DNA of 64,000 nt from an uncultured bacterium (GTDB taxonomy: Bacteria > Cyanobacteriota > Vampirovibrionia > Gastranaerophilales > Gastranaerophilaceae), in contig URPS01000002.1 of assembly GCA_900549855.1 (NCBI GenBank), positions 22,122 to 86,121 on the forward strand. Reading direction: 5' to 3'. Both the position numbers and the translations under genes were made by a program. Below are positions 40,916 to 48,639 of this stretch, one piece after another (positions within the stretch are counted from its first letter, which is position 1; each line of letters opens with the position of its first letter). Under the pieces are notes generated by a model. It was not told where the DNA came from and ran no database searches. It saw nothing but the letters and a program-made list of their open reading frames with translations.

Positions 40916-41368
40916 CTAAACTAATATCTTTAATTTCATATTTTCTTCAATCTTATCTAATATAGTTAAGAAATTATCAATTTCTTCCTGCTCAAGCCCT
41001 TTTATAGACTCTTTCCAAATATTAAGAACAACAGGAAGTGTGCTTTCACAAATTTCACGTCCCTTGTCTGTTATATATAATTTTTTAACTTGCCTACCAT
41101 CAGCATCAATGCTTGATATTAAATAACCTTTTTCTTCCAATATAGAACAAATCCTTGTCATATTAGGTCTGTCTTTATAAGTAATATCACCAAGCTGTCT
41201 TAAATACATGCCGTTATGTTCATTCAAGGCATACAGTACAGTAAATTGTTCCGGCCTTAAATCATGTTTGCCATTTTTAAAAGTCTTAATTGCAAATAAT
41301 TTTGACAAATGTCCGGCTCTTGATAATCTTAATCCAATTTTTTGTTTTAATAATATATCTTGTTTCAT
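40916..41368 (-). CDS. MarR-family transcriptional regulator
   Basis: About 150 residues starting at the ATG at 41368, which has AAAGGG just upstream; a start 7 codons earlier would lie inside the operator. The winged-helix pattern is clear: QFTVLYALNEHNGMYLRQLG, TYKDRPNMTRICSILEEKGYL, and the wing region SSIDADGRQVKKLYITDKG. It is the first gene of the emrA-emrB operon and divergent to the TolC gene, so it most likely represses both through the palindrome at 41378. Confidence 0.92.
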   Translation of the reverse strand: MKQDILLKQKIGLRLSRAGHLSKLFAIKTFKNGKHDLRPEQFTVLYALNEHNGMYLRQLGDITYKDRPNMTRICSILEEKGYLISSIDADGRQVKKLYITDKGREICESTLPVVLNIWKESIKGLEQEEIDNFLTILDKIEENMKLKILV

Positions 41369-41377
41369 AAAATCCCT

Positions 41378-41399
41378 TTGTGTTATCATAATAACACAA
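41378..41399. promoter_or_regulatory. palindromic MarR-type operator
   Basis: Arms TTGTGTTAT and ATAACACAA are perfect 9-bp inverted repeats around CATA, placed 10 bases upstream of the regulator start and 18 bases upstream of the divergent TolC-family start. Size and position fit a MarR dimer site controlling the whole efflux locus. Confidence 0.75.
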
Positions 41400-41416
41400 G
41401 AAGGATAAGTGTAAAT

Positions 41417-42778
41417 ATGACATTAAAAAAATTATTATTCATATGTTCTTTATTTTTAGTTTTGCCGTGTTGCGCAAAAGATGTTGTAAATAATAAGTTA
41501 GACTTTGTTAATCTTGATTATTGGAAGAATTATAACGATGAAATTCTGATTAATCACATGCAAACTCTATACCAGAATAACCATGATTTAAGAATTGCAG
41601 CACTGAAAACTAAGCAAGCAGAAGAAAATATAAGGTTAGCAGCTGCAAATCAATTACCAAGTGCTAGTTTTGACGGCAGTTTTTCAAGAGTTTTTAGAGG
41701 ACCTAAAACAGTTTTTGGAAATGTTGTCATCCCTAAATATGTTCAAAATGAAATATTTTTGCCACTAAATGCCTCATATGAAATTGATATTTGGGGACAA
41801 AATTATTTAACGAGAAAAAGTGCTAAGAAACAAAAAGAAATAGCTGAACAACAAGAACGAGCAACTTACATCTATATCACATCATCTTTTGCTGCTGATT
41901 ATTATAATTTGGTCAAGATTGATGCTTTAGAAAAAAATCTGGCTCAAATTATAAATTTACAAAAAGATATAGTTGCAATGACCGAAAAAAAATACAATGC
42001 CGGTTTAGCCCCAATCAATGAACTTTTAGACGAAAAACAAATTCTTGTTAAGTTTGAGAAGGATATGAACACTCTAAAAGAGAATAAAAAATTGTTAAAT
42101 AACGAAATGGTCGTTTTGTTGAGTCAAAATTCTGACAAAGAAATTGAACATACAGATTTTGATGCACTTAAATATCCTACAACACCAGATTCTTTAAGTA
42201 CTACAGTTATTCAACACCGTCCGGATTTATTATCAAGCGAAAGTTATGCAAAAAAAGCTGGCTTAGATGTTAGAATTGCAAGACGTGATTTTTTACCGAA
42301 ATTCATTTTATTCGGAAATCTAGGATTCAATGCTTATAAATGGAACAGAGTTTTTGCCGGCGAAACATTTCTTGCAAATGCCGGAATAGCGCCAAGCTGG
42401 GATATATTCACAGGTGGAGCAAGACTTGCAAAATATAGAATTAATAAATACGAATACAAAAAAGCAGTAGAAAATTACGAAAAAACGGTTTTGACTTCTA
42501 TTCAAGAGGTTAATGATGCGTTAGTCGAAACAAAAACTACAAAAGCTAACTTAGATAAATCAAATGAAGAATTTAATATTGAATGCGAAAAACATGCACT
42601 TTCAAAGCGCCAATTTAATATTGGAGATTCTTCTAAGCTAGATGAAATGAGATCAGAAGTCAATTTATACATTACAAAACAGAGAAATATTGCAGCCACA
42701 ATTGATAATGTTATTTCTACAATTTCCCTTTACAATGCGGTTGGTGGTATAGACTATACAAAAGCTGAGAATTTATAA
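41417..42778 (+). CDS. TolC-family outer-membrane efflux channel
   Basis: About 453 residues from the ATG at 41417. The N-terminal signal (LLFICSLFLVLPCCAKD) may be a normal Sec signal or a poor lipobox. The two repeats of the outer-membrane factor fold are recognisable by NHDLRIAALKTKQAEENIRLA and NYEKTVLTSIQEVNDALVETK, and HRPDLLSSES is a family motif. Divergent from the marR-emrA-emrB operon and sharing its operator, it is the likely exit duct of that pump. A wobble-paired terminator follows. Confidence 0.9.
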   Translation: MTLKKLLFICSLFLVLPCCAKDVVNNKLDFVNLDYWKNYNDEILINHMQTLYQNNHDLRIAALKTKQAEENIRLAAANQLPSASFDGSFSRVFRGPKTVFGNVVIPKYVQNEIFLPLNASYEIDIWGQNYLTRKSAKKQKEIAEQQERATYIYITSSFAADYYNLVKIDALEKNLAQIINLQKDIVAMTEKKYNAGLAPINELLDEKQILVKFEKDMNTLKENKKLLNNEMVVLLSQNSDKEIEHTDFDALKYPTTPDSLSTTVIQHRPDLLSSESYAKKAGLDVRIARRDFLPKFILFGNLGFNAYKWNRVFAGETFLANAGIAPSWDIFTGGARLAKYRINKYEYKKAVENYEKTVLTSIQEVNDALVETKTTKANLDKSNEEFNIECEKHALSKRQFNIGDSSKLDEMRSEVNLYITKQRNIAATIDNVISTISLYNAVGGIDYTKAENL

Positions 42779-42780
42779 TT

Positions 42781-42809
42781 AAAGAGCCGGATTTTATATC
42801 CGACTCTTT
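42781..42809. terminator. bidirectional terminator after the TolC-family gene
   Basis: AAAGAGCCGGAT and ATCCGACTCTTT pair with one G-T wobble, start 3 bases after the stop codon and end in TTTAATAA; a facing gene ends at 42825. Confidence 0.8.
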
Positions 42810-42824
42810 AATAACAAATTACAT

Positions 42825-43208
42825 TTAATTAATAAAAGATTTTAATCTTTCTGCAAAAACAGAGGCATCATTTATATTATCTTTTTGTAAATACCTTGAA
42901 ACTTTGCCTCCATCTCTAATTAATAGAGCATAAGGTAAGTTTGGATAAAAATAATACTTTTTATTGAAATTCTTTGCTTCTGATGATGCAATATTCATTT
43001 TTACAAAATTATAAGTTGTTCCATATTGTTTTTGAGCGCTATCAAAACTTTGGTTTACCTTATCCAAACCTTCTGCCCAATCAGCATAAATCAATAATGC
43101 TATTGGTTTCGATTGTTTCATAGCATCGTCATAGCTCATTGCTTTAGCAGTTTGAACTCCCATTGCAAATGCTACAAATAAAAATAAAATAGCTAATTTT
43201 TTTTTCAT
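42825..43208 (-). CDS. exported thioredoxin-like protein without CxxC
   Basis: About 127 residues from the ATG at 43208, with GAGG 8 bases upstream. The signal peptide is MKKKLAILFLFVAFAMGVQTAKA. The mature part follows a thioredoxin-like pattern (KPIALLIYADWAEGL, YNFVKMNIASSEAKNFNKKYYF, LPYALLIRDGGKV), but the active-site cysteine pair is replaced by AEGL, so it cannot be a disulfide oxidoreductase. A binding or chaperone role in the periplasm is a guess. It lies between the TolC-family gene and fabI and is bounded by terminators on both sides. Confidence 0.72.
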   Translation of the reverse strand: MKKKLAILFLFVAFAMGVQTAKAMSYDDAMKQSKPIALLIYADWAEGLDKVNQSFDSAQKQYGTTYNFVKMNIASSEAKNFNKKYYFYPNLPYALLIRDGGKVSRYLQKDNINDASVFAERLKSFIN

Positions 43209-43226
43209 ATCAAACACCTCTATATA

Positions 43227-43264
43227 AAAAAAGCGAACCCAAGAGAACTCGAGTCCGCTTTTTT
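43227..43264 (-). terminator. terminator downstream of fabI
   Basis: AAAAAAGCGAAC and GTCCGCTTTTTT pair at 11 of 12 positions around a 14-nt centre, 10 bases after the fabI stop on the minus strand. Confidence 0.8.
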
Positions 43265-43273
43265 AATTTATAA

Positions 43274-44077
43274 CTATTCAGCTTTAGAAATAATGTCCAT
43301 TTCTTCTGAAGAAGCATAAGCTGAACGGCAACCACAGTCACAGTAAAGAACTTCACCAGTGGTACCACTTGAAAGGTCTGAAGCCAAGTACAAACCAGCT
43401 CTGCCCACATCTTCTAAAGATACGTTTTTCTTCAATGGAGCTCTTAGAGTTGCAGCCTTAAGCATTTTTGAGAAACCTGCAATACCCATAGAAGCCAATG
43501 TTTTAACAGGACCGGAAGATAAGCAGTTAACTCTGATACCTTTAGGACCTAAGTCTACAGCTAAAAATCTCATAGCTGATTCTAAAGCAGCTTTAGCAAC
43601 ACCCATTACGTTGTAGCTTGGAACTGATAAGATTGAACCCAAGTATGTCAAAGCAAAAATTGAGCTGCCTTCGTTCATGATAGGTTCAGCGTGTCTACAT
43701 ACTCTTACCAAAGAATAAGCACTTACACCAAGAGCGATGTCCCAACCTTCTTTTGAAGTGTCAACAAATCTGCCCATTAAATCTTCTTTTGGAGCAAAAG
43801 CTACTGCATGAACGACGAAATCTAATTTACCATAGATTTTTTCGCATTCTTTAAATACTGCTTCAACTTCTTCTTCTTTAGTAACATCACAACTCATGAT
43901 TAATTTTGCATTCATACCTTCAGCAATAGGACGAACTCTTTTTTCCATAGCTTCACCGGCATATGTAAAAGCAATATCTGCACCTTCGTCAAATAATTGC
44001 TTTGCAATACCATAAGCAATACCGTGAGTATTAGATACACCAAAAATTATACCTTTTTTACCCTTCATTAAATCCAT
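43274..44077 (-). CDS. fabI: enoyl-[acyl-carrier-protein] reductase FabI
   Basis: About 267 residues from the ATG at 44077, with GAGGAG 8 bases upstream. FabI motifs are GKKGIIFGVSNTHGIAYGIA, SCDVTKEEEVEAVF, the catalytic Y-x6-K in SYNVMGVAKAAL, and GIRVNCLSSGPVKTLAS. It performs the last reduction in each round of fatty-acid elongation with NADH or NADPH. The C-terminus carries a cysteine pair (LYCDCGCRSAY) not typical of FabI, probably a harmless surface feature. A repeat-containing intergenic region of about 240 bp separates it from clpX. Confidence 0.95.
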   Translation of the reverse strand: MDLMKGKKGIIFGVSNTHGIAYGIAKQLFDEGADIAFTYAGEAMEKRVRPIAEGMNAKLIMSCDVTKEEEVEAVFKECEKIYGKLDFVVHAVAFAPKEDLMGRFVDTSKEGWDIALGVSAYSLVRVCRHAEPIMNEGSSIFALTYLGSILSVPSYNVMGVAKAALESAMRFLAVDLGPKGIRVNCLSSGPVKTLASMGIAGFSKMLKAATLRAPLKKNVSLEDVGRAGLYLASDLSSGTTGEVLYCDCGCRSAYASSEEMDIISKAE

Positions 44078-44158
44078 AATAAAAACTCCTCTTTTACCTA
44101 ATCTACCTTTTGATTTTAGCAAAAACAAGAAAAGATGGCAAGAAAATGTTATTACTAA

Positions 44159-44315
44159 TAAATAAAAGAACATTCAACACATAAGCCCCCACCCTCTACA
44201 CCAAACTTACTAACTAGTAATTAAAACTACAAACTGGTAAGTCGAGTAGAAAACTCCCCCGAGGAGAGGGAATGAACGGCACTTGCAAATTCAATGTTGA
44301 ATGTTCTTTTATTTA
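44159..44315. repeat. 157-bp element with perfect 21-bp terminal inverted repeats
   Basis: Arms at 44159-44179 (TAAATAAAAGAACATTC...) and 44295-44315 are exact reverse complements. They enclose the GCCCCCACCCT ... CTCCCCCGAGGAGAGGG repeat family also seen at 36659. The right arm touches the stop codon of clpX. It could be a MITE-like insertion whose end now provides the clpX 3' end. Confidence 0.7.
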
Positions 44316-45647
44316 CTACGCTATTTCTGCTCTTGTTTTAGCAGACAAGTCTGACGTATTGTTATTCGGCAAATGAATTAATTCTGCCGTATTATCAATC
44401 TCATCCTGCTTTTCAACCATATCTTTAGTCACAACAAATTTTGTAATATCATGCTTCGTTGGAATATCATACATTACATCAAGCATCAATTCTTCTACAA
44501 TAGAACGTAATGCTCTAGCACCTGTTTTACGTTTGATAGCTTTCTGAGCAATTAAATCAATTGCTTCCGGTTCAAATTCTAAATCAACTCCATCCATTTC
44601 CATCAAGCACTTGTATTGTTTTAATACAGCGTTCTTAGGTTCTGTCAGAATCATTTTTAAAGTTTTTTCATCCAATGCATCAAGAACGGCATAAACCGGA
44701 ATTCTACCAATAAATTCAGGGATTAAACCAAATTTCAACAAATCTTCCGGTTGTAATTTCTTAAGAATTCTAGCCGCAGCTTGTTCTTTTTCAGCTTGAG
44801 TAGGTGCAGATTTTCCAAAACCTATTGAAGAACCGTCTTTAACACGGTGTTCTATAATTTTATCCAAATCAACAAATGCTCCACCTACAATAAATAAGAT
44901 ATTACTTGTATCAATTTGAATCATCTCTTGTTGAGGATGTTTTCTGCCACCTTGAGGCGGAACATTTGCAACTGTACCTTCAATAAGTTTCAACAATGCT
45001 TGTTGAACACCTTCGCCGGATACATCTCTTGTGATTGATGTATTTTCAGACTTTCTTGCAATTTTATCAATTTCATCGATATAAATAATACCCTTTTCAG
45101 CCTTTTTAGCATCATAATCAGCATTTTGATAAAGTCTTAAAAGAATATTTTCAACATCATCTCCTACATAACCGGCTTCTGTCAATGTTGTTGCATCAGC
45201 TACAGCGAATGGAACATCAAGCATTTTTGCTAATGTCTGAGCTAATAATGTTTTACCACTTCCGGTTGGACCAACTAAAAGAATATTTGATTTTTGAATC
45301 TCAACACCATTTGTATTTTCTTGTCTGTTATGTTTAAGACGTTTGTAATGGTTATAAACAGCGACTGAAAGAACTTTCTTGGCATCATCTTGTCCAACAA
45401 TATGCTCGTCAAGGTAAGCTTTGATTTCATGAGGTTTTGGAATAGCTTTTTCTTCAACATCCTCAGAAGCTTTAGATTCTTTTTCGCCTTTCCTTTCTTT
45501 TGCTTCAAAAAATTCCTCATCCAATATTTCATTGCATAATTCTACACATTCATCGCAAATAAAAACTTCAGGACCTGCAATTAATTTTTTTACTTGATCC
45601 TGTGTTTTACCACAAAATGAACATTTTAATCTATCATTAGATGACAT
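44316..45647 (-). CDS. clpX: ATP-dependent Clp protease ATP-binding subunit ClpX
   Basis: A protein of 443 residues. The N-terminal zinc-binding domain is CSFCGKTQDQVKKLIAGPEVFICDECVELC; the AAA+ core has Walker A GPTGSGKT, YVGDDVENIL, Walker B IIYIDEIDKI and sensor-2 region GARALRS; and the IGF-type loop used to dock on ClpP is present (SIGFGKSAP). ClpX unfolds tagged proteins and feeds them to ClpP, whose gene lies upstream. The zinc domain closely resembles the free-standing protein at 53684. Confidence 0.97.
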   Translation of the reverse strand: MSSNDRLKCSFCGKTQDQVKKLIAGPEVFICDECVELCNEILDEEFFEAKERKGEKESKASEDVEEKAIPKPHEIKAYLDEHIVGQDDAKKVLSVAVYNHYKRLKHNRQENTNGVEIQKSNILLVGPTGSGKTLLAQTLAKMLDVPFAVADATTLTEAGYVGDDVENILLRLYQNADYDAKKAEKGIIYIDEIDKIARKSENTSITRDVSGEGVQQALLKLIEGTVANVPPQGGRKHPQQEMIQIDTSNILFIVGGAFVDLDKIIEHRVKDGSSIGFGKSAPTQAEKEQAAARILKKLQPEDLLKFGLIPEFIGRIPVYAVLDALDEKTLKMILTEPKNAVLKQYKCLMEMDGVDLEFEPEAIDLIAQKAIKRKTGARALRSIVEELMLDVMYDIPTKHDITKFVVTKDMVEKQDEIDNTAELIHLPNNNTSDLSAKTRAEIA

Positions 45648-45729
45648 AATATTCTCCTGTTTTGTTGACTAGTGGGATTTGAGTTTATATTTTTATAAAC
45701 TTAGTATCCTTTTATAAAATATTTAGAAG

Positions 45730-45766
45730 TTTAGAGGCATTTATGCATAGCAGAAACACCTCTAAA
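45730..45766. other. stem-loop between clpP and clpX
   Basis: TTTAGAGG and CCTCTAAA pair around a 21-nt centre that itself contains imperfect TTTATGC / GCAGAAA arms. No U-run follows on the minus strand, so it is more likely an mRNA-processing or attenuating element than a full terminator. Confidence 0.4.
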
Positions 45767-45776
45767 TCACAATATC

Positions 45777-46361
45777 TTAACCTTCTTTTGTTATAACTTT
45801 ATCAATCATACCGTATTCAAGAGCTTCTTGCGGAGTCATGATATAATCACGGTCTGTATCTTTTTCGATTTTCTTGATAGATTGACCAGTGTTAGAAGCC
45901 ATAATTTCATTCAAAGTTTTCTTAATTCTTAAGATTTCTTGAGCTTGAATTTCAATGTCAGTTGCTTGACCTTGAGCGCCACCCAATGGTTGGTGAATAA
46001 GAACTCTTGAATGAGGAAGAGCCATTCTCTTACCTTTAGCACCTGAACAAAGCAAGAATGCACCCATAGAAGCTGCTTGACCTAAACAAATTGTTTGAAC
46101 ATCAGCTCTAATATGCTGCATTGTATCATATATAGCTAAACCAGCAGTAACACTACCTCCCGGAGAATTGATATACAACATAATATCTTTTTCAGGGTTT
46201 TCGCTATCCAATAGAAGAAGTTGAGCTACAATTAAGTTCGCAACCATGTCATCTACCGGTGTTCCGAGGAAAATAATTCTTTCTCTTAATAATCTTGAAA
46301 AGATATCGAAAGAACGTTCGCCTCTGCTTGATTGTTCAATTACTACAGGTACAAAACTCAT
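45777..46361 (-). CDS. clpP: ATP-dependent Clp protease proteolytic subunit ClpP
   Basis: A protein of 194 residues with AAAGGAAA upstream. The catalytic Ser is in GQAASMGAFLL, the His in MALPHSRVLIHQPLGG, and the Asp in a DTDRDYIMTPQEALEYGMID context. INSPGGSVTAGLAIYDTM is conserved as well. ClpP forms the double-heptamer chamber used by ClpX and, where present, ClpC. It is followed by clpX after about 130 bp containing a stem-loop. Confidence 0.97.
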   Translation of the reverse strand: MSFVPVVIEQSSRGERSFDIFSRLLRERIIFLGTPVDDMVANLIVAQLLLLDSENPEKDIMLYINSPGGSVTAGLAIYDTMQHIRADVQTICLGQAASMGAFLLCSGAKGKRMALPHSRVLIHQPLGGAQGQATDIEIQAQEILRIKKTLNEIMASNTGQSIKKIEKDTDRDYIMTPQEALEYGMIDKVITKEG

Positions 46362-46534
46362 TTTAAAATTTCCTTTCTTATTTATTTAAAAGACAATAAT
46401 ATTATACATTACAAAAATTATATAACAAATAATTAATTTGAATGATTTTACTACGATTGCAGAAGTATTATAACATAAAAAGTCTTAGAAAATCATATAA
46501 TTACTCAATAATAAGAGTAAAATAATAAAAATAA

Positions 46535-46610
46535 CCCCTCACCCGAATTTCTAAATTCACTTACGTTCATTAAGAAATTCTACCCTCTCCCACAAGGGGC
46601 GAGGGTAGAA
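46535..46610. repeat. interspersed repeat (CCCCTCACCCGAATTTCT ... CCACAAGGGGCGAGGG)
   Basis: A compact 76-bp copy of the repeat whose ends are found at 31774-31968. Internal GAATTTCT and AGAAATTC arms form a hairpin. It lies between clpP and the rubredoxin gene. The remaining AT-rich part of the gap 46362-46619 holds nothing else recognisable. Confidence 0.6.
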
Positions 46611-46619
46611 AACAAATTA

Positions 46620-46778
46620 TTATTCTGCCTCAAACATATCTTTGCCTACTGCGCAAAGAGGACAAACCCAATCTTCCGGTAAATCTTCAAAAGCAGTACC
46701 GGCTGGAATTCCGTTATCAGGATCGCCTACAGTCGGGTCATATTCGTATTGACAAACTGTACAAATGTATTTTTTCAT
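46620..46778 (-). CDS. rubredoxin
   Basis: A protein of 52 residues read from the ATG at 46778 after AAGGAG. It has the two rubredoxin iron-ligand pairs, YICTVCQYEYD and DWVCPLCAVGKD, with the conserved DPDNGIPAGTAFEDLPEDW between. It carries single electrons, and here it lies 51 bases downstream of the flavodiiron gene, so it is the probable electron donor to that oxygen- or NO-reducing enzyme. Confidence 0.95.
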   Translation of the reverse strand: MKKYICTVCQYEYDPTVGDPDNGIPAGTAFEDLPEDWVCPLCAVGKDMFEAE

Positions 46779-46829
46779 AATGTTCTCCTTTTATTATGTA
46801 ATGTTTTTTAACTCTTTAAATATATAATA

Positions 46830-48035
46830 CTATACGTTCAAATTATTTACTATTGTATTTACAACATTATCCATTTGTACAAATTGTTCGTCTTTCATTG
46901 TAGATTTTATACAAATAGCGTCATCTAATATTTCAGAACCTTTTATTTTTTCCAGTATTTCTCTCATTTGTTTACCACAAGTTGGCGCCCAGCTACCATT
47001 TTGGATTAAAACATATTTTCTATTCTGTAAATTATGTGTTTCCAATATTCTCAAAAATGCGTCCATTGATTCAAAAATTCCCGCATTATAAGTAGTTGTC
47101 GCAAGTACTATGTGTGAATACTTAAAAGCTTCTGCTAGTACAAATGATGGGTGAGTCATTGATACATCAAACATTTTGATATTTTTAACACCTTTATCTG
47201 CAAGTTTTGCAGCCAAAAGATTTACAGCGCTTTCTGTGCCGCCATAAACAGATGTGTACGCTATCAACACAGAATTTTCTTCCGGTGTATAAGTTGACCA
47301 CTTGTCATATTTTTCAACAAAAAGACCGATATTCTTTCTTATAATCAAACCATGCAAAGGACAAATCATGTTAATATCAAGTCCGGCAGCTTTCTTAAGC
47401 AGCATTTGGACTTGCATTCCGTATTTTCCAACAATATTAGTATAATATCTTCTTGCTTCTGATAAATAATCACATTCCCAATTAACTTCGTCATCATAAA
47501 GATTACCATTAATTGCGCCAAAAGAGCCAAACGCATCAGCAGAGAACAAAATCTTAGCAGCCTTATCGTAAGTTACCATAACTTCCGGCCAATGTACCAT
47601 CGGAGCCATAATAAATTGTAATTCGTGAGAGCCTGTATTTAAAATATCGCCTTCTTTTACAACTTGCACTCTTGAATCAATATCAAAATTAAAGAATTGT
47701 TTAATCATAGCTACTGTTTTCACTGTACAAACAATTTTAACTTCCGGATATTTTGATACGACTTCTGACAAAAGTGCGCAATGATCAGGTTCCATATGTT
47801 GAACAATTACATAATCCAGTTTACGTCCTGCAAGTCCGGCTTCTAAGTTTTCATAAAACTGTTCTGCACAAGCCTTATCTACGGTATCAAATAAAACAGT
47901 CTTTTCATCTTTTAAAAGGTAGGAATTATAAGATATCCCATCTTTTACGGGATAAGCACTTTCAAACAATGCCAATCTTCTATCCGAACAACCCAAATAA
48001 ATTAAATCTTCTGTTATATTCCTAATATTGTACAT
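46830..48035 (-). CDS. flavodiiron protein (FprA-type, O2/NO reductase)
   Basis: A protein of 401 residues. The metallo-beta-lactamase-like domain holds the diiron ligands (HMEPDHCALL, MVHWPEVMV, SADAFGSFGA, CPLHGLIIR). A C-terminal flavodoxin domain begins VLIAYTSVYGGTESAV with NGSWAPTCGKQM near the FMN site. Such enzymes reduce oxygen to water or NO to N2O in anaerobes, taking electrons from rubredoxin, which is encoded just downstream. This supports an anaerobic, oxygen-stressed lifestyle. Confidence 0.94.
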   Translation of the reverse strand: MYNIRNITEDLIYLGCSDRRLALFESAYPVKDGISYNSYLLKDEKTVLFDTVDKACAEQFYENLEAGLAGRKLDYVIVQHMEPDHCALLSEVVSKYPEVKIVCTVKTVAMIKQFFNFDIDSRVQVVKEGDILNTGSHELQFIMAPMVHWPEVMVTYDKAAKILFSADAFGSFGAINGNLYDDEVNWECDYLSEARRYYTNIVGKYGMQVQMLLKKAAGLDINMICPLHGLIIRKNIGLFVEKYDKWSTYTPEENSVLIAYTSVYGGTESAVNLLAAKLADKGVKNIKMFDVSMTHPSFVLAEAFKYSHIVLATTTYNAGIFESMDAFLRILETHNLQNRKYVLIQNGSWAPTCGKQMREILEKIKGSEILDDAICIKSTMKDEQFVQMDNVVNTIVNNLNV

Positions 48036-48083
48036 ACCTCAATCCTCTTTATGTTAATAAAATAATAATATAAAATAAAAATT

Positions 48084-48614
48084 TTATACATATCCGATAT
48101 ATGGCAAATTTCTATAAAAGCCGTCATAGTCCAAGCCATAACCGACTAAAAATTTATCATCAACATCTAAGCCATAATAATCAGGATCTATGTCAACTTC
48201 TCTTTTTATTCTTTTATCCAATAGCGAACAAAACTTTACAGACTTTGCTTTAAAATTATGTTTCATAAAATCCATCAAAAATCTTGCCGTATGCCCCGTA
48301 TCAATAATATCCTCAATTATTAGAACATTTTTTCCATTCAAATCCGGCAAAGATATATCTACAGCATTGACTTTACCTGTTGAAGTAAAGCCTGAACCAT
48401 AGCTTGACAATCTTATAAATTCCATATCAACAGGCATTTTCAGATGTTTAGCTAAATCTACCATAAACATTACGGCACCTTTTAAAACACATACGAGGAA
48501 TAATTCTTCACCTTTATAATCATTATTAATCTTATCACCAAGTTTTTTTATGGCATTTTGAATTTCAGCCTCTGAAAATAAAACTTTTAAATCTTTTTCG
48601 GTTATCATATCCAT
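48084..48614 (-). CDS. hpt: hypoxanthine phosphoribosyltransferase
   Basis: About 176 residues from the ATG at 48614, which has AAGGAGG 5 bases upstream; an upstream in-frame start lies within the tilS tail. The phosphoribosyl-pyrophosphate motif VLIIEDIIDTGHTARFL is complete, and LVCVLKGAVMFMVDL and FLVGYGLDYDGFYRNLPYIG are typical of Hpt. It salvages hypoxanthine and guanine. The tilS-hpt pair is a very common bacterial arrangement. Confidence 0.95.
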   Translation of the reverse strand: MDMITEKDLKVLFSEAEIQNAIKKLGDKINNDYKGEELFLVCVLKGAVMFMVDLAKHLKMPVDMEFIRLSSYGSGFTSTGKVNAVDISLPDLNGKNVLIIEDIIDTGHTARFLMDFMKHNFKAKSVKFCSLLDKRIKREVDIDPDYYGLDVDDKFLVGYGLDYDGFYRNLPYIGYV

Positions 48615-48639
48615 TTTAACCTCCTTATTTAATAAACTT

